NCBI RefSeq assembly: GCF_014698505.1
Contig: NZ_JACJTD010000028.1
Coordinates: 1-64,000 of the forward strand
Source of the DNA: Nostoc foliaceum FACHB-393
Lineage (GTDB): Bacteria > Cyanobacteriota > Cyanobacteriia > Cyanobacteriales > Nostocaceae
Length of the DNA stretch: 64,000 nucleotides
Reading direction: 5' to 3'
Shown here: one piece after another, positions 42,601 to 49,491 of the stretch
Layout: the number at the start of each line of letters is the position of its first letter
Position numbering within the stretch: the stretch's first letter is position 1
Position numbers and translations under genes: made by a program
The notes under the pieces: generated by a model
Seen by the model: only the letters and a program-made list of their open reading frames with translations
Databases searched by the model: none
Told to the model about the DNA's origin: nothing

Positions 42601-43291
42601 CTTCACGTCCTTGGAAGTAAACATCGGGGTTTTGGGCAGTCCCCCGCAAGACTGGACGATCTGGGGTGAGGGCACGGCTGCGGTGGGCGAGTATTAGATT
42701 ATCGTGAATTAGCGATCGCAAATCGTCATCTGAGAGCAGTTTGACTTTCTGCACTTCATGTGATGTGCGGAAGCCGTCAAAGAAATGCATAAACGAGACT
42801 CGCGTCTCCAGTGTAGCAGCATGGGCGATGAGAGCAAAATCTTGACTTTCCTGCACCGAAGCGGAACAAAGCAGAGCAAACCCAGTAGCACGGGCTGCCA
42901 TCACGTCGCTATGGTCGCCAAAAATTGATAAAGCGTGGGTAGCCAAGGAACGGGCTGCAACGTGAACCACGGCGCTAGTCAACTCACCAGCAATTTTGTA
43001 GAAGTTGGGTATCATCAACAATAATCCCTGAGATGCCGTGAAGGTGGTACTCAGAGAACCTGTTTGCAATGCCCCATGCACAGCACCAGCCGCTCCCCCT
43101 TCGCTCTGCATCTGCACAACGCTGGGAACAGTACCCCAGAGGTTGGAACGACTTTCTGCTGACCAAGCATCTGCCCATTCACCCATCGCTGAAGAGGGGG
43201 TGATGGGATAAATGGCAATCACCTCATTTAATTTGTAAGCAACACGGGCAACAGCCTCATTCCCGTCGATGGTTGCAAAGGTTTTGTTCAT
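39653..43291 (-). CDS. nifJ: Pyruvate:ferredoxin (flavodoxin) oxidoreductase
   Basis: A 1212-residue PFOR, which decarboxylates pyruvate to acetyl-CoA and reduces ferredoxin or flavodoxin, supplying electrons for nitrogenase or fermentation. Domains in order: pyrimidine-binding domain (IDGNEAVARVAYKLNEV, YPITPSSAMGEW), domain II (RGTAQNPDVYFQGREGANPYY), domain III (GADGTVGANKNSIKII), two 4Fe-4S sites (CVQCGKCVMVCPHS and CTGCTICVNICPA), proximal-cluster Cys (GACAGCGETPY), and the TPP site (GGDGWAYDIDFGGIDH, DTEVYSNTGGQ). ATG 43291 (MNKTFATIDGNEAV) is used; the frame extends to 43324. Two short inserts, at about 352-367 and 640-659, are built from interspersed repeats. No nif genes adjoin it. 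Confidence 0.96.
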   Translation of the reverse strand: MNKTFATIDGNEAVARVAYKLNEVIAIYPITPSSAMGEWADAWSAESRSNLWGTVPSVVQMQSEGGAAGAVHGALQTGSLSTTFTASQGLLLMIPNFYKIAGELTSAVVHVAARSLATHALSIFGDHSDVMAARATGFALLCSASVQESQDFALIAHAATLETRVSFMHFFDGFRTSHEVQKVKLLSDDDLRSLIHDNLILAHRSRALTPDRPVLRGTAQNPDVYFQGREGANPYYNACPDIVQRIMDEFGERTGRHYKIYEYYGANDADRVIVLMGSGCETVHETVDYLNARGEKLGVVKVRLYRPFDVQRFVAVLPTSVQAIAVLDRTKEAGSAGEPLYLDVVAAIHEAWGDKRAGGAGEAGGENTFSYPKIVGGRYGLSSKEFTPAMVKGIFNNLAQAKPKNHFTIGINDDVSHTSLSFDPKFSTESDNVVRAMFYGLGADGTVGANKNSIKIIGEETDNYAQGYFVYDSKKSGSITVSHLRFGKEPIRSTYLIDQANFIGCHHWGFLERIDILKAAIPGATLLLNSPYDADSVWEYLPLKVQQQIIDKHLKLYVINASQVARESGMGGRINTIMQVCFFALAGVLPQEEAIAKIKQAIDKTYGKKGAEVVRMNLQAVDNTLDNLHKVDVPQTILNTDAINRVSTREWVETRLIASPHAPEFMREVLGKIMVWEGDDLPVSSLPVDGTFPVGTAKWEKRNVAEEIPVWEPDVCVQCGKCVMVCPHSAIRAKAYQPNELVNAPETFKSTGAKDKDFANQKFTIQVAPEDCTGCTICVNICPAKDKSEPSRKAINMAQQLPLREQERNNWDFFLSLPNPDRRSLKLNQIRQQQLQEPLFEFSGACAGCGETPYLKLLTQLFGDRAVIANATGCSSIYGGNLPTTPWTTNAQGRGPAWSNNLFEDNAEFGFGFRLSLDKQAEFAAELLQKLGSEIDENLVHSILKAEQKSEADIWEQRERIELLQQRLDEIVTFDPNLKSQIQNLKSLADYLVRKSVWIVGGDGWAYDIDFGGIDHVIASGRNVNILVMDTEVYSNTGGQSSKATPRAAVAKYAASGKPAPKKDLGMIAMTYGNVYVASVALGARDEHTLKAFLEAEAYDGPSLIIAYSHCIAHGINMTTGMNHQKTLVESGRWLLYRHNPELLNQGKNPLQLDMRSPTQSVEHSMYQENRFKMLTKSKPDVAKHLLEQAQAEVDTRWQMYQYLAKRDISNP
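41314..41372. repeat. Two AGACGCGATT palindromes inside nifJ
   Basis: GAGACGCGATT-AATCGCGTCTC (41314-41335, a perfect 22-bp palindrome) and AGACGCGATT-AATCGCGTCT (41353-41372), spaced 39 bp apart. They encode about residues 640-659 of NifJ (DAINRVST and ETRLIAS) between VDVPQTILN and APEFMREVLG, without breaking the frame. Confidence 0.92.
42190..42235. repeat. CCCCTGC-type repeat run inside nifJ
   Basis: CCCCCTGCCTCCCCTGCTCC and following bases match the C-rich words found between genes at 29716 and 52928. It encodes KRAGGAGEAGGE between EAWGD and PKIVGGRYGL, a place where other NifJ proteins, as I recall, have a short linker. The frame is kept. Confidence 0.7.
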
Positions 43292-43470
43292 AATTGGATT
43301 TTTGTCCCCGCCTCTAAGCTGCATTATCAGAACGTATGAATATAAGAATCAGAAATAGCCAGTATTAGAAAGTAAGTATATTATCTGCATTAAAAATTTC
43401 ACGGTAGGATTTACTCCGTGTTTAAAAGATAGTTTGTTGATACCTTTAGGCTTTTAAATTAACTTTCAAT

Positions 43471-43520
43471 CAATACTGCATCTATTAATATCTCATCCGC
43501 AATACTGTATCTATTAATAT
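43471..43520. repeat. Two tandem copies of a 29-bp unit
   Basis: CAATACTG(C/T)ATCTATTAATAT occurs at 43471-43491 and 43500-43520. It lies in the gap between nifJ and the nucleotidyltransferase gene. The rest of that 319-nt gap is AT-rich without a gene. Confidence 0.7.
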
Positions 43521-43610
43521 GTATTAATAATGTACTCAATGACCAAAGTCTTTGTTTGAAAAGGCTTTTAGATAATTTATTCTTTTTTCTGGGGTACAGG
43601 GACGGGAATA

Positions 43611-44480
43611 TTAGATTACTAATCGTCGGTTTCCATACCATTGACTCAAATCATCCTCAATCGCATCAATAATCGCGATCGCTTCAGTTATTGACTTTGC
43701 ATCGGCAGCTAAAAGTGCAAACGCTCGCTCAACCCTTTTTTGATAGTCCTGCGGGCAAATCGCAAACCTATTAGCAATTGCGAGCGCCCCCTTTTCATTC
43801 AACAGGTAATCTTCATTGAGCGCGAATAAAACTTGATTCATACACGCCACACTGCGGAAACAACAACCTGCTGCATAAACAACATCATTGCGGGCGATCG
43901 CCTTTTTTGCAACCAACAGTGAAAAACTTATTTCCCAAGCGAAAGTATCAATAGTTGCCTGTTTCAGCCCAACTGGATACGGTTTTGTTTTTACCTTTAA
44001 AGCTTCTAAAACACCATCAGGGTCGTAAAGTACCTGACAAAGAGCAATTTCTCCCATATAAATTGAGGATACAAACCCATGAGGATGTCCTGGTTGATAA
44101 TCAATAGTAATGCGCCCTATATGGCAATCATCAATAACACGATTAACCTTCGCCAAATCACGATAGAGAAAATCCACACCTACACCTTGAACCTGTAGCC
44201 AACCACCACCGTTAATCCACTTTCCCCATTCCCCGATCGCAGTAATCAAATTTACGCGATGGTTATCATCAAGCTCACAGGCGAGGCGATTTAAAGCAAT
44301 TAAATCGGGCGGATTTTCTGGATTGTAATAAATTCCCAAATCCACATCTGACTTGTTAGTATGGTTGCCCCGCGCCCGTGAACCACCCAGTGCGATCGCT
44401 GTAATTCCCTCAATTGACTGCAAACTTGAAACAATATGGTTGATGAATTGAGGCAATTCTTTATTCATAGATTTTTGCAA
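43611..44480 (-). CDS. Nucleotidyltransferase domain protein (MNT/KNTase-like)
   Basis: A 289-residue protein with the polymerase-beta superfamily fold at its N-terminus: GGSRARGNHTNKSDVDLGIYY (about 33-53), with the GS...RG loop and the DxD metal pair, and a third acidic site later (GVDFLYRDL). A helical C-terminal half (about 150-289) resembles the kanamycin-nucleotidyltransferase/HEPN-like arrangement. Proteins of this kind modify small molecules, RNA or toxin proteins; the target is not known. It lies 14 nt behind the DevA-type ATPase gene on the same strand, so it is probably co-transcribed with it. Confidence 0.82.
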   Translation of the reverse strand: MQKSMNKELPQFINHIVSSLQSIEGITAIALGGSRARGNHTNKSDVDLGIYYNPENPPDLIALNRLACELDDNHRVNLITAIGEWGKWINGGGWLQVQGVGVDFLYRDLAKVNRVIDDCHIGRITIDYQPGHPHGFVSSIYMGEIALCQVLYDPDGVLEALKVKTKPYPVGLKQATIDTFAWEISFSLLVAKKAIARNDVVYAAGCCFRSVACMNQVLFALNEDYLLNEKGALAIANRFAICPQDYQKRVERAFALLAADAKSITEAIAIIDAIEDDLSQWYGNRRLVI

Positions 44481-44494
44481 ATTACGAATTAGTA

Positions 44495-45247
44495 TTACTT
44501 GCTTGTTGTGATAGAATCTACGCCATCTGTCTTCAACTGACCATCCTCCATATAAATGATGCGATCGGCAATATCGAGGATGCGATTATCATGAGTAACT
44601 AGCAAAATCGTGCAGCCTTGTTCTTTAGCTAGCTTCTGCATTATTTCTACAACATCGCGCCCAGATTTTTTGTCAAGTGCAGCAGTGGGTTCATCTGCTA
44701 AGACAATTTTAGGATGGCTAACTAAAGCACGAGCGATCGCTACTCGTTGCTTTTGCCCTCCAGATAGTTTCTCTGGGTAGTAATTTACACGATCACCTAA
44801 ACCGACAGTTTCCAAAATGGCGATCGCTTTGGCGTTGATATCCTGATTCAAAAAATCGTCGTGCAACTCTAGAGACATTCGCACATTTTCTCTAGCTGTT
44901 AAAAAAGTCATCAGATTATGAGCTTGGAAAATATAGCCAATCTGGCGGCGAAGCTTAGTTAACTGCTGCTTTTTCGCACCACAAATTTCCTCCCCTAAGA
45001 TTTTGAGACTACCTTCTTGGGCAGAACGCAATCCACCCATTAAGGTTAACAAGGTGGTTTTCCCCGATCCAGAGGGGCCAGTCATAATAACGATTTCCCC
45101 AGCCTTAATCTCCAAATTAATGTCGAATAATACTTGTTTGCGAAGCCCACCTTCACCAAAATAATGGTTAAGGTTGCTAACAGAAATCACAGGTTCTAAA
45201 ACAGAAAGTATTGAGTTGGAATTTTCTGGTAAAGATTTTTGCAACAT
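44495..45247 (-). CDS. DevA-family ABC transporter ATP-binding protein
   Basis: A 250-residue ABC ATPase. Walker A is GPSGSGKTTLL (about 57-67), the Q-loop is IGYIFQAHNL, the signature LSGGQKQRVAIARAL, and Walker B VLADEPTAALDKKSG. The overall sequence (FGEGGLRKQVLFDINLEI, ILEVTRE-type absence) fits the DevA/MacB-like group. In heterocyst formers, DevBCA-type exporters pass glycolipids or other material through TolC. There are several paralogues; this one need not be the heterocyst one. It follows the DevC-type permease, 65 nt away, with a dispersed palindrome in the gap. Confidence 0.9.
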   Translation of the reverse strand: MLQKSLPENSNSILSVLEPVISVSNLNHYFGEGGLRKQVLFDINLEIKAGEIVIMTGPSGSGKTTLLTLMGGLRSAQEGSLKILGEEICGAKKQQLTKLRRQIGYIFQAHNLMTFLTARENVRMSLELHDDFLNQDINAKAIAILETVGLGDRVNYYPEKLSGGQKQRVAIARALVSHPKIVLADEPTAALDKKSGRDVVEIMQKLAKEQGCTILLVTHDNRILDIADRIIYMEDGQLKTDGVDSITTSK

Positions 45248-45294
45248 AGGATTTTATAGGGCATTAAGGGAGAGATAATTCCTAATTTTCGTAG

Positions 45295-45314
45295 AGACGC
45301 GATTCATCGCGTCT
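45295..45314. repeat. AGACGCGAT palindrome covering the devC-type stop codon
   Basis: AGACGCGAT-TC-ATCGCGTCT (9-bp arms). On the minus strand the DevC-type reading frame ends with TAG whose last bases are the first of this palindrome (…TTTTTTAGACGCG). So the element supplies or abuts the stop codon. Confidence 0.85.
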
Positions 45315-46479
45315 AAAAAACATCAGCAGGGTCAGCAGATCGTAACTTCCGCATTGCGATCGCACCAGAAACACTACACATAATCACAGTCAAAATCCAA
45401 ACTTGTATCGCCCGTTCCATTTTCATAAAAATAGGAAGCATCGTCGCAGCGTAGGTGACTTGATACAACCCAAAAGAAAGGATGAATCCAGGCAGAAAAC
45501 CTAAGATAGCCAATAACAATGCTTCTTGAATTAGAACTCCCAAGAGATAATTATCGGTGTATCCCATTGCTTTGAGGGTGGCATATTCTGGCAAGTGGTC
45601 AGAAACATCAGAGTAAAGGATTTGGTAGACAATCACGATGCCAACGATAAACCCAACTCCAGTACCTAAACCGAAAATAAAACCAATGCCAGTACCGGCT
45701 TCCCAATAAGTTCTCTCCACTTTGGCAAATTCCTCTGGAGTGAGAACTCTGACATCTTGAGGTAGTCCATTGACAAGTTGCGATCGCACTTTTTCTACAT
45801 CGGCATCTGGTTGAAGTGTAATTAACCCAACTTCGATGCGATCGGGTTGACGTTCTGGGAATAGCTGGAGAAAAGTAGAGTCACTGGTGATCACATTCCC
45901 ATCGGCAGCAAAGGAAGCACCATCAGTAAACAAGCCTTTAACAAAGACAGCTTTACTATTCAGTTCTGTGTCAAATTTGCCTGTTTTCTTAAATATATCG
46001 GCAACTGCGCCGTATTCTGGACGACCTGCCTGGTCAAATATAACTTGATACAACTGTTTAAGATGCTCCTGATTTTGGTTAATTTCAGGCGATTTAAATG
46101 CGGGTTGTACTGGATCAACACCCCAAACCAAAATGGCACGCTCAAGACGTGTTTCAGGATTCCGCCACTGTCCAGTGCTGATGTAGACAGAATTAACTGA
46201 CTGAACACCTTCATAACCTAATGTTTGATACAGTCGTTCTCTGGAAAAGTTTTTTACAGAAAACAAAGTTTGAAATTGGGGATTAATTAAAACCAAATCT
46301 GCCTGTAAATTGCGATGAGGTTTCACAGCTGCATCAAAAAGCGCACTTTCAAATCCCAACTGGATAAACATCAGCATATCGGCAAAGGTAATACCTGCGA
46401 CTGCGACAGCCAAACGCGTTTTTTCTTTCATTAACTGCCGCCATGCTAGCGGCGTTTTGCGAAATATTTTAGGAAACAT
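45313..46479 (-). CDS. DevC-family ABC transporter permease
   Basis: A 388-residue FtsX/MacB-like permease. It starts KTPLAWRQLMKEKTRLAVAVAGITFADMLMFIQLGFESALFDAA (membrane helix 1 and the DevC signature, shown in part), then has a periplasmic domain (about 60-250) and three C-terminal helices (FIFGLGTGVGFIVGIVIVYQIL, LIQEALLLAILGFLPGFIL, VWILTVIMCSVSGAIAM). It pairs with the DevA-type ATPase and DevB-type fusion protein as a MacB-like exporter. It overlaps nothing, and its 5' neighbour ends 14 nt before it. Confidence 0.9.
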   Translation of the reverse strand: MFPKIFRKTPLAWRQLMKEKTRLAVAVAGITFADMLMFIQLGFESALFDAAVKPHRNLQADLVLINPQFQTLFSVKNFSRERLYQTLGYEGVQSVNSVYISTGQWRNPETRLERAILVWGVDPVQPAFKSPEINQNQEHLKQLYQVIFDQAGRPEYGAVADIFKKTGKFDTELNSKAVFVKGLFTDGASFAADGNVITSDSTFLQLFPERQPDRIEVGLITLQPDADVEKVRSQLVNGLPQDVRVLTPEEFAKVERTYWEAGTGIGFIFGLGTGVGFIVGIVIVYQILYSDVSDHLPEYATLKAMGYTDNYLLGVLIQEALLLAILGFLPGFILSFGLYQVTYAATMLPIFMKMERAIQVWILTVIMCSVSGAIAMRKLRSADPADVF

Positions 46480-46493
46480 ATTTAAAAAACCCT

Positions 46494-46841
46494 TTAATAA
46501 TCCAGTGTTTCAGCTTGCTGTTCAAGCTGGCGCTCTCGCATGAAAAGAAATAAGGGAAGACCTAAAGAAACACCAACCAAAAGATTACAGACAACGTAAA
46601 CCCAGAGATTTTGCATTTTTAGACGTGTTCCTTCCCAAAATACGAATGTCCAGAGAACTAGCGATGAAACAATCACATCCATACCAAAAAATCCAGAAAT
46701 TTTATTAGCAAAGAGTTGTTCAAAAAACAGCTTTATATCAAGACCATCCTCTAAGAGAAATGGAACAAACTGGGAGTAAGGTAGAACGAAGCCAAGTACA
46801 CAAAGCAAAAGATATATGACTTTAATCATGATTGAATTCAC
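46494..46841 (-). CDS. DUF2834-like small membrane protein
   Basis: A 115-residue protein with about three hydrophobic helices: IYLLLCVLGFVLPYSQFVPFLL, DVIVSSLVLWTFVFWEG and LWVYVVCNLLVGVSLGLPLFLFM. This pattern and the LPYSQFxPF / SSLVLW motifs match DUF2834 as I recall it. Function unknown. It sits between the DevB-type and DevC-type genes in the export cluster, 14 nt before the permease, so it may be an accessory of the exporter. Confidence 0.7.
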   Translation of the reverse strand: MNSIMIKVIYLLLCVLGFVLPYSQFVPFLLEDGLDIKLFFEQLFANKISGFFGMDVIVSSLVLWTFVFWEGTRLKMQNLWVYVVCNLLVGVSLGLPLFLFMRERQLEQQAETLDY

Positions 46842-46982
46842 CTTATAAATAATCAGGACTAACGCAAAAACCCTCTACAACTCTTATTACTTGGCGCACT
46901 TGGCGCACTTGGCAGTTCGTTTTTTCATGATTTTGCGTAAGTCTTAATAATGTTGGAATACACGAGACAGCGAACAACAACT

Positions 46983-48287
46983 CTATATTTCAATTGCTGT
47001 CTGTACCTGTAAGTTAGTGAAACCTGCAACTCGCTTACTGTCTTCAGGATTGAGGCGAATTTTCACCTCAACTACTCGGCTATCAAGGTTTTCCCCTGGC
47101 TGGTTGCTGAAAACGTTTTGTCTATTCACCTGCAAGCCAATTTGGGCAACGGTTCCTCGCAGTTCACCAGCAAATGCTTGACTGCTAATAACTGCCTGTT
47201 GTCCTAGTTTCACTTTGCTGATGTCGGTTTGATAAACTTCTGCGATCGCCATCATCTGGTTTGTTTGCGCTAAGTCTGCAATGCCAGAATCACTAATTTT
47301 TTCTCCGACTCGCGTATGAATTTTGATGATCTGTCCCGCCATCGGTGCTTTGATGTAAGCACCCGCCAACTCTGTTTGGGCATGTTTAAGTGTAGCGATC
47401 GCATTTTCAACTTCTGTCTTGGCGGCAGCTACGTCTACAGGTCTAACTTCTGCAATACTGGTGAGTGTGGCTTTGGCTTCACTAACTTGTTTGCTACCAG
47501 TGGCGTTAGTGCGGGCAAGTGCTGCTTTGGCTTCAGATAATTGTTTGCTAGCTGTGGTGTTAATTCGGTTGAGAACTGCTTTAGCTTCGTCTACTTGCTG
47601 TTTGGCAGTTTCTACGGTCAAGCCCTTACTATCATACAAAGAATTAGAAACTGCACCTTGAGAATATAGCTGCTGATAACGTTGATATTCAGCTTCGGCA
47701 TTTTTGAGTTCTGCCTCTAGCTTCTTGATGGTTGCCTCTTGCGCTATTCTGTCTCCTTGCCACTGTGCCTCTATGCGGAATATCGCTTCCTGTTGCGCTG
47801 TTTTGTCTCCTTGAGATTGAGCTTGGAGGCGTTCAACACTTGCCTGCTGGGCCTGAATTTCTCCTGCTTTTGCTCCTGCTTCAACTTGAGCGAGTTTAGC
47901 TTGAGTAACTCTAACTTGTTGTTGAGCTTGTATTACAGCAGTTTGCAAGCGATCGCGAGCATCTAATATTGCCACAATCTGTCCGGCTTTAACGCGATCG
48001 CCCTCTTTGACTAAAATTTGGGCAATGCGATCGCCATCCAATGCTAAGGGCGCAAACAAGCTAATTACCTCTGCTTCCGGTTCTAGCCGTCCTAAGGCGG
48101 CCACTTTTTGAATTTTGGGCGTGGTTTCAACTGGCTCAGATTTCTCAGTTTGACCAACTAGCCCAAACTGAGAAATCCCATAAATAACAATTCCACCTGT
48201 AATAGCAGTAGCTGCAATTACTAATGAAATTAACCCTTTACTGGAAGCTTTGGATGACAGCTTTTCAACCATCTCTTTTGTTCTCAT
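46983..48287 (-). CDS. DevB-family (HlyD-like) membrane fusion protein
   Basis: A 434-residue periplasmic adaptor. One N-terminal membrane helix (GLISLVIAATAITGGIVIYGI) is followed by a DevB-type lipoyl half (AALGRLEPEAEVISLFAPLA, VKEGDRVKAGQIVAILDARDRL), a long coiled-coil hairpin (about 110-290, with repeated QAKL, EAKA and SKQLSEAKAAL patterns), then the returning lipoyl half (AYIKAPMAGQIIKIHTRVGEKI) and beta-barrel domains (VYQTDISKVKLGQQAVIS). It links the DevAC-type pump to an outer-membrane TolC channel encoded elsewhere. The TetR gene upstream, 255 nt away, likely controls it. Confidence 0.9.
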   Translation of the reverse strand: MRTKEMVEKLSSKASSKGLISLVIAATAITGGIVIYGISQFGLVGQTEKSEPVETTPKIQKVAALGRLEPEAEVISLFAPLALDGDRIAQILVKEGDRVKAGQIVAILDARDRLQTAVIQAQQQVRVTQAKLAQVEAGAKAGEIQAQQASVERLQAQSQGDKTAQQEAIFRIEAQWQGDRIAQEATIKKLEAELKNAEAEYQRYQQLYSQGAVSNSLYDSKGLTVETAKQQVDEAKAVLNRINTTASKQLSEAKAALARTNATGSKQVSEAKATLTSIAEVRPVDVAAAKTEVENAIATLKHAQTELAGAYIKAPMAGQIIKIHTRVGEKISDSGIADLAQTNQMMAIAEVYQTDISKVKLGQQAVISSQAFAGELRGTVAQIGLQVNRQNVFSNQPGENLDSRVVEVKIRLNPEDSKRVAGFTNLQVQTAIEI

Positions 48288-48542
48288 AAAAGTTTTGTTT
48301 TTTGTGTAAAAATTTAATTGCTAATGATAACCAAAAGTTATCAATTTTGTTTGAATACAATTATTTCTCATTCTTATATATAAAGCATTTTGGAAATTAG
48401 AGAGGTACGAAATATAGCTATCAAACATTATAAAAAGCCTATTAAGTAAGTCGGTGCAATAAAACCAAACTATGTAAATAAAAGTAAATAAAGCTCAAAT
48501 TCTTTCTCTCCCTGCTCCCTGCCTTATTGCAACAATAATTAT

Positions 48543-49145
48543 TTACGCCGACTTACTTACACTACTGGTTCCTACTACATATTGGGGCAAGTATGCCGTT
48601 AGCATTTTTCCTAATAATGCACATTGTTCAATAAAATCAATTGTTTCATCACCCCATAATTTCTCTAGAATTAAACCATTGACAAAGCTCAAGACAAAGG
48701 AAGCTAATACCGGGTCTTGAATACCCAAAAAATCACAGGCTGCCTGCTGATAAAGCTTATTAGTCCGCTTAAAAACACTATTGTTTAACATTTCCTTAGA
48801 GTCTTTGTGTTGACAAAAATCAATCCAAATGTAAGTCCATTTAATGAAGTAATCTTCGTTTTTTACTAAGTATCTTCCTAGTGCTTCCATCGACTCTTGC
48901 AAAGTTTGTGCTCCTTCTAGTTCAGCTAATGCTGCACTTAAATCCTGCTCACATATCTCTTGGGCCAATTGCTCAAATAGAGCTTGTTTACTAGGAAAAT
49001 AGTGGTACAACGTACCAGTAGAAACCCCTAATCCTTCAGCAATTTGGCGCATAGTGATGGAACCATAGCCTTTTTGGGCAAATAAATCAAAGCACTTATC
49101 GAGCAGTTCTTTACGGTATTGCTCATGGTCAACAATCTTAGGCAT
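48543..49145 (-). CDS. TetR/AcrR family transcriptional regulator
   Basis: A 200-residue TetR protein. The DNA-binding helix-turn-helix is ITMRQIAEGLGVSTGTLYHYFPSKQALFEQLA (about 25-55, given in part). The C-terminal ligand domain is helical, with no known ligand motif. TetR proteins usually repress an adjacent exporter until a substrate binds, and this gene is directly upstream of, and in the same direction as, the DevB-type exporter cluster. So local control is likely, but no operator could be recognised in the AT-rich 255-nt gap. Confidence 0.9.
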   Translation of the reverse strand: MPKIVDHEQYRKELLDKCFDLFAQKGYGSITMRQIAEGLGVSTGTLYHYFPSKQALFEQLAQEICEQDLSAALAELEGAQTLQESMEALGRYLVKNEDYFIKWTYIWIDFCQHKDSKEMLNNSVFKRTNKLYQQAACDFLGIQDPVLASFVLSFVNGLILEKLWGDETIDFIEQCALLGKMLTAYLPQYVVGTSSVSKSA

Positions 49146-49240
49146 GTCTCAGTTATTTATTTTATATCGAACGCTCGTTATGCATTAGAGTAACATCTTT
49201 GCTAGTGATATGTAAATACATAGTTGATTGATTTACCTTG

Positions 49241-49379
49241 CAATACGGTTCGGTTAAGGGAAGAGACGCGATAAATCGCCGTCTCTACAAAGGACTGATT
49301 ATTGTAAAAACGGCGCGGCGATTTATCGCGTCTTTGTGATCTATAACTTTCATCAAAAAACCTTATCCGAACCGTATTG
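49241..49379. mobile_element. MITE-like element with CAATACGGTTCGG terminal inverted repeats
   Basis: CAATACGGTTCGG (49241-49253) is matched in reverse complement by CCGAACCGTATTG (49367-49379). Inside are two opposed copies of the AGACGCGATAAATCGCCGTCT palindromic unit (about 49263-49285 and 49311-49335). No coding capacity. A half copy with the same end lies at 60491-60540. No clear target duplication can be seen. Confidence 0.75.
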
Positions 49380-49491
49380 ATGCGATTCCTACTTCATCGG
49401 CAAGCACATCATTTCCATAGGGATTTTAGCATCCGGCGCATCGACGGCTGCTGTTAATCAGGTATTCGCCCTCACCCAAATTCCGAATTAG

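Noticed and set aside
42780..42800. GAGACTCGCGTCTC in nifJ as another palindrome insert
   Set aside because: It encodes ETRVSFMHFFDG, which I take to be conserved NifJ sequence, so the symmetry is probably chance.
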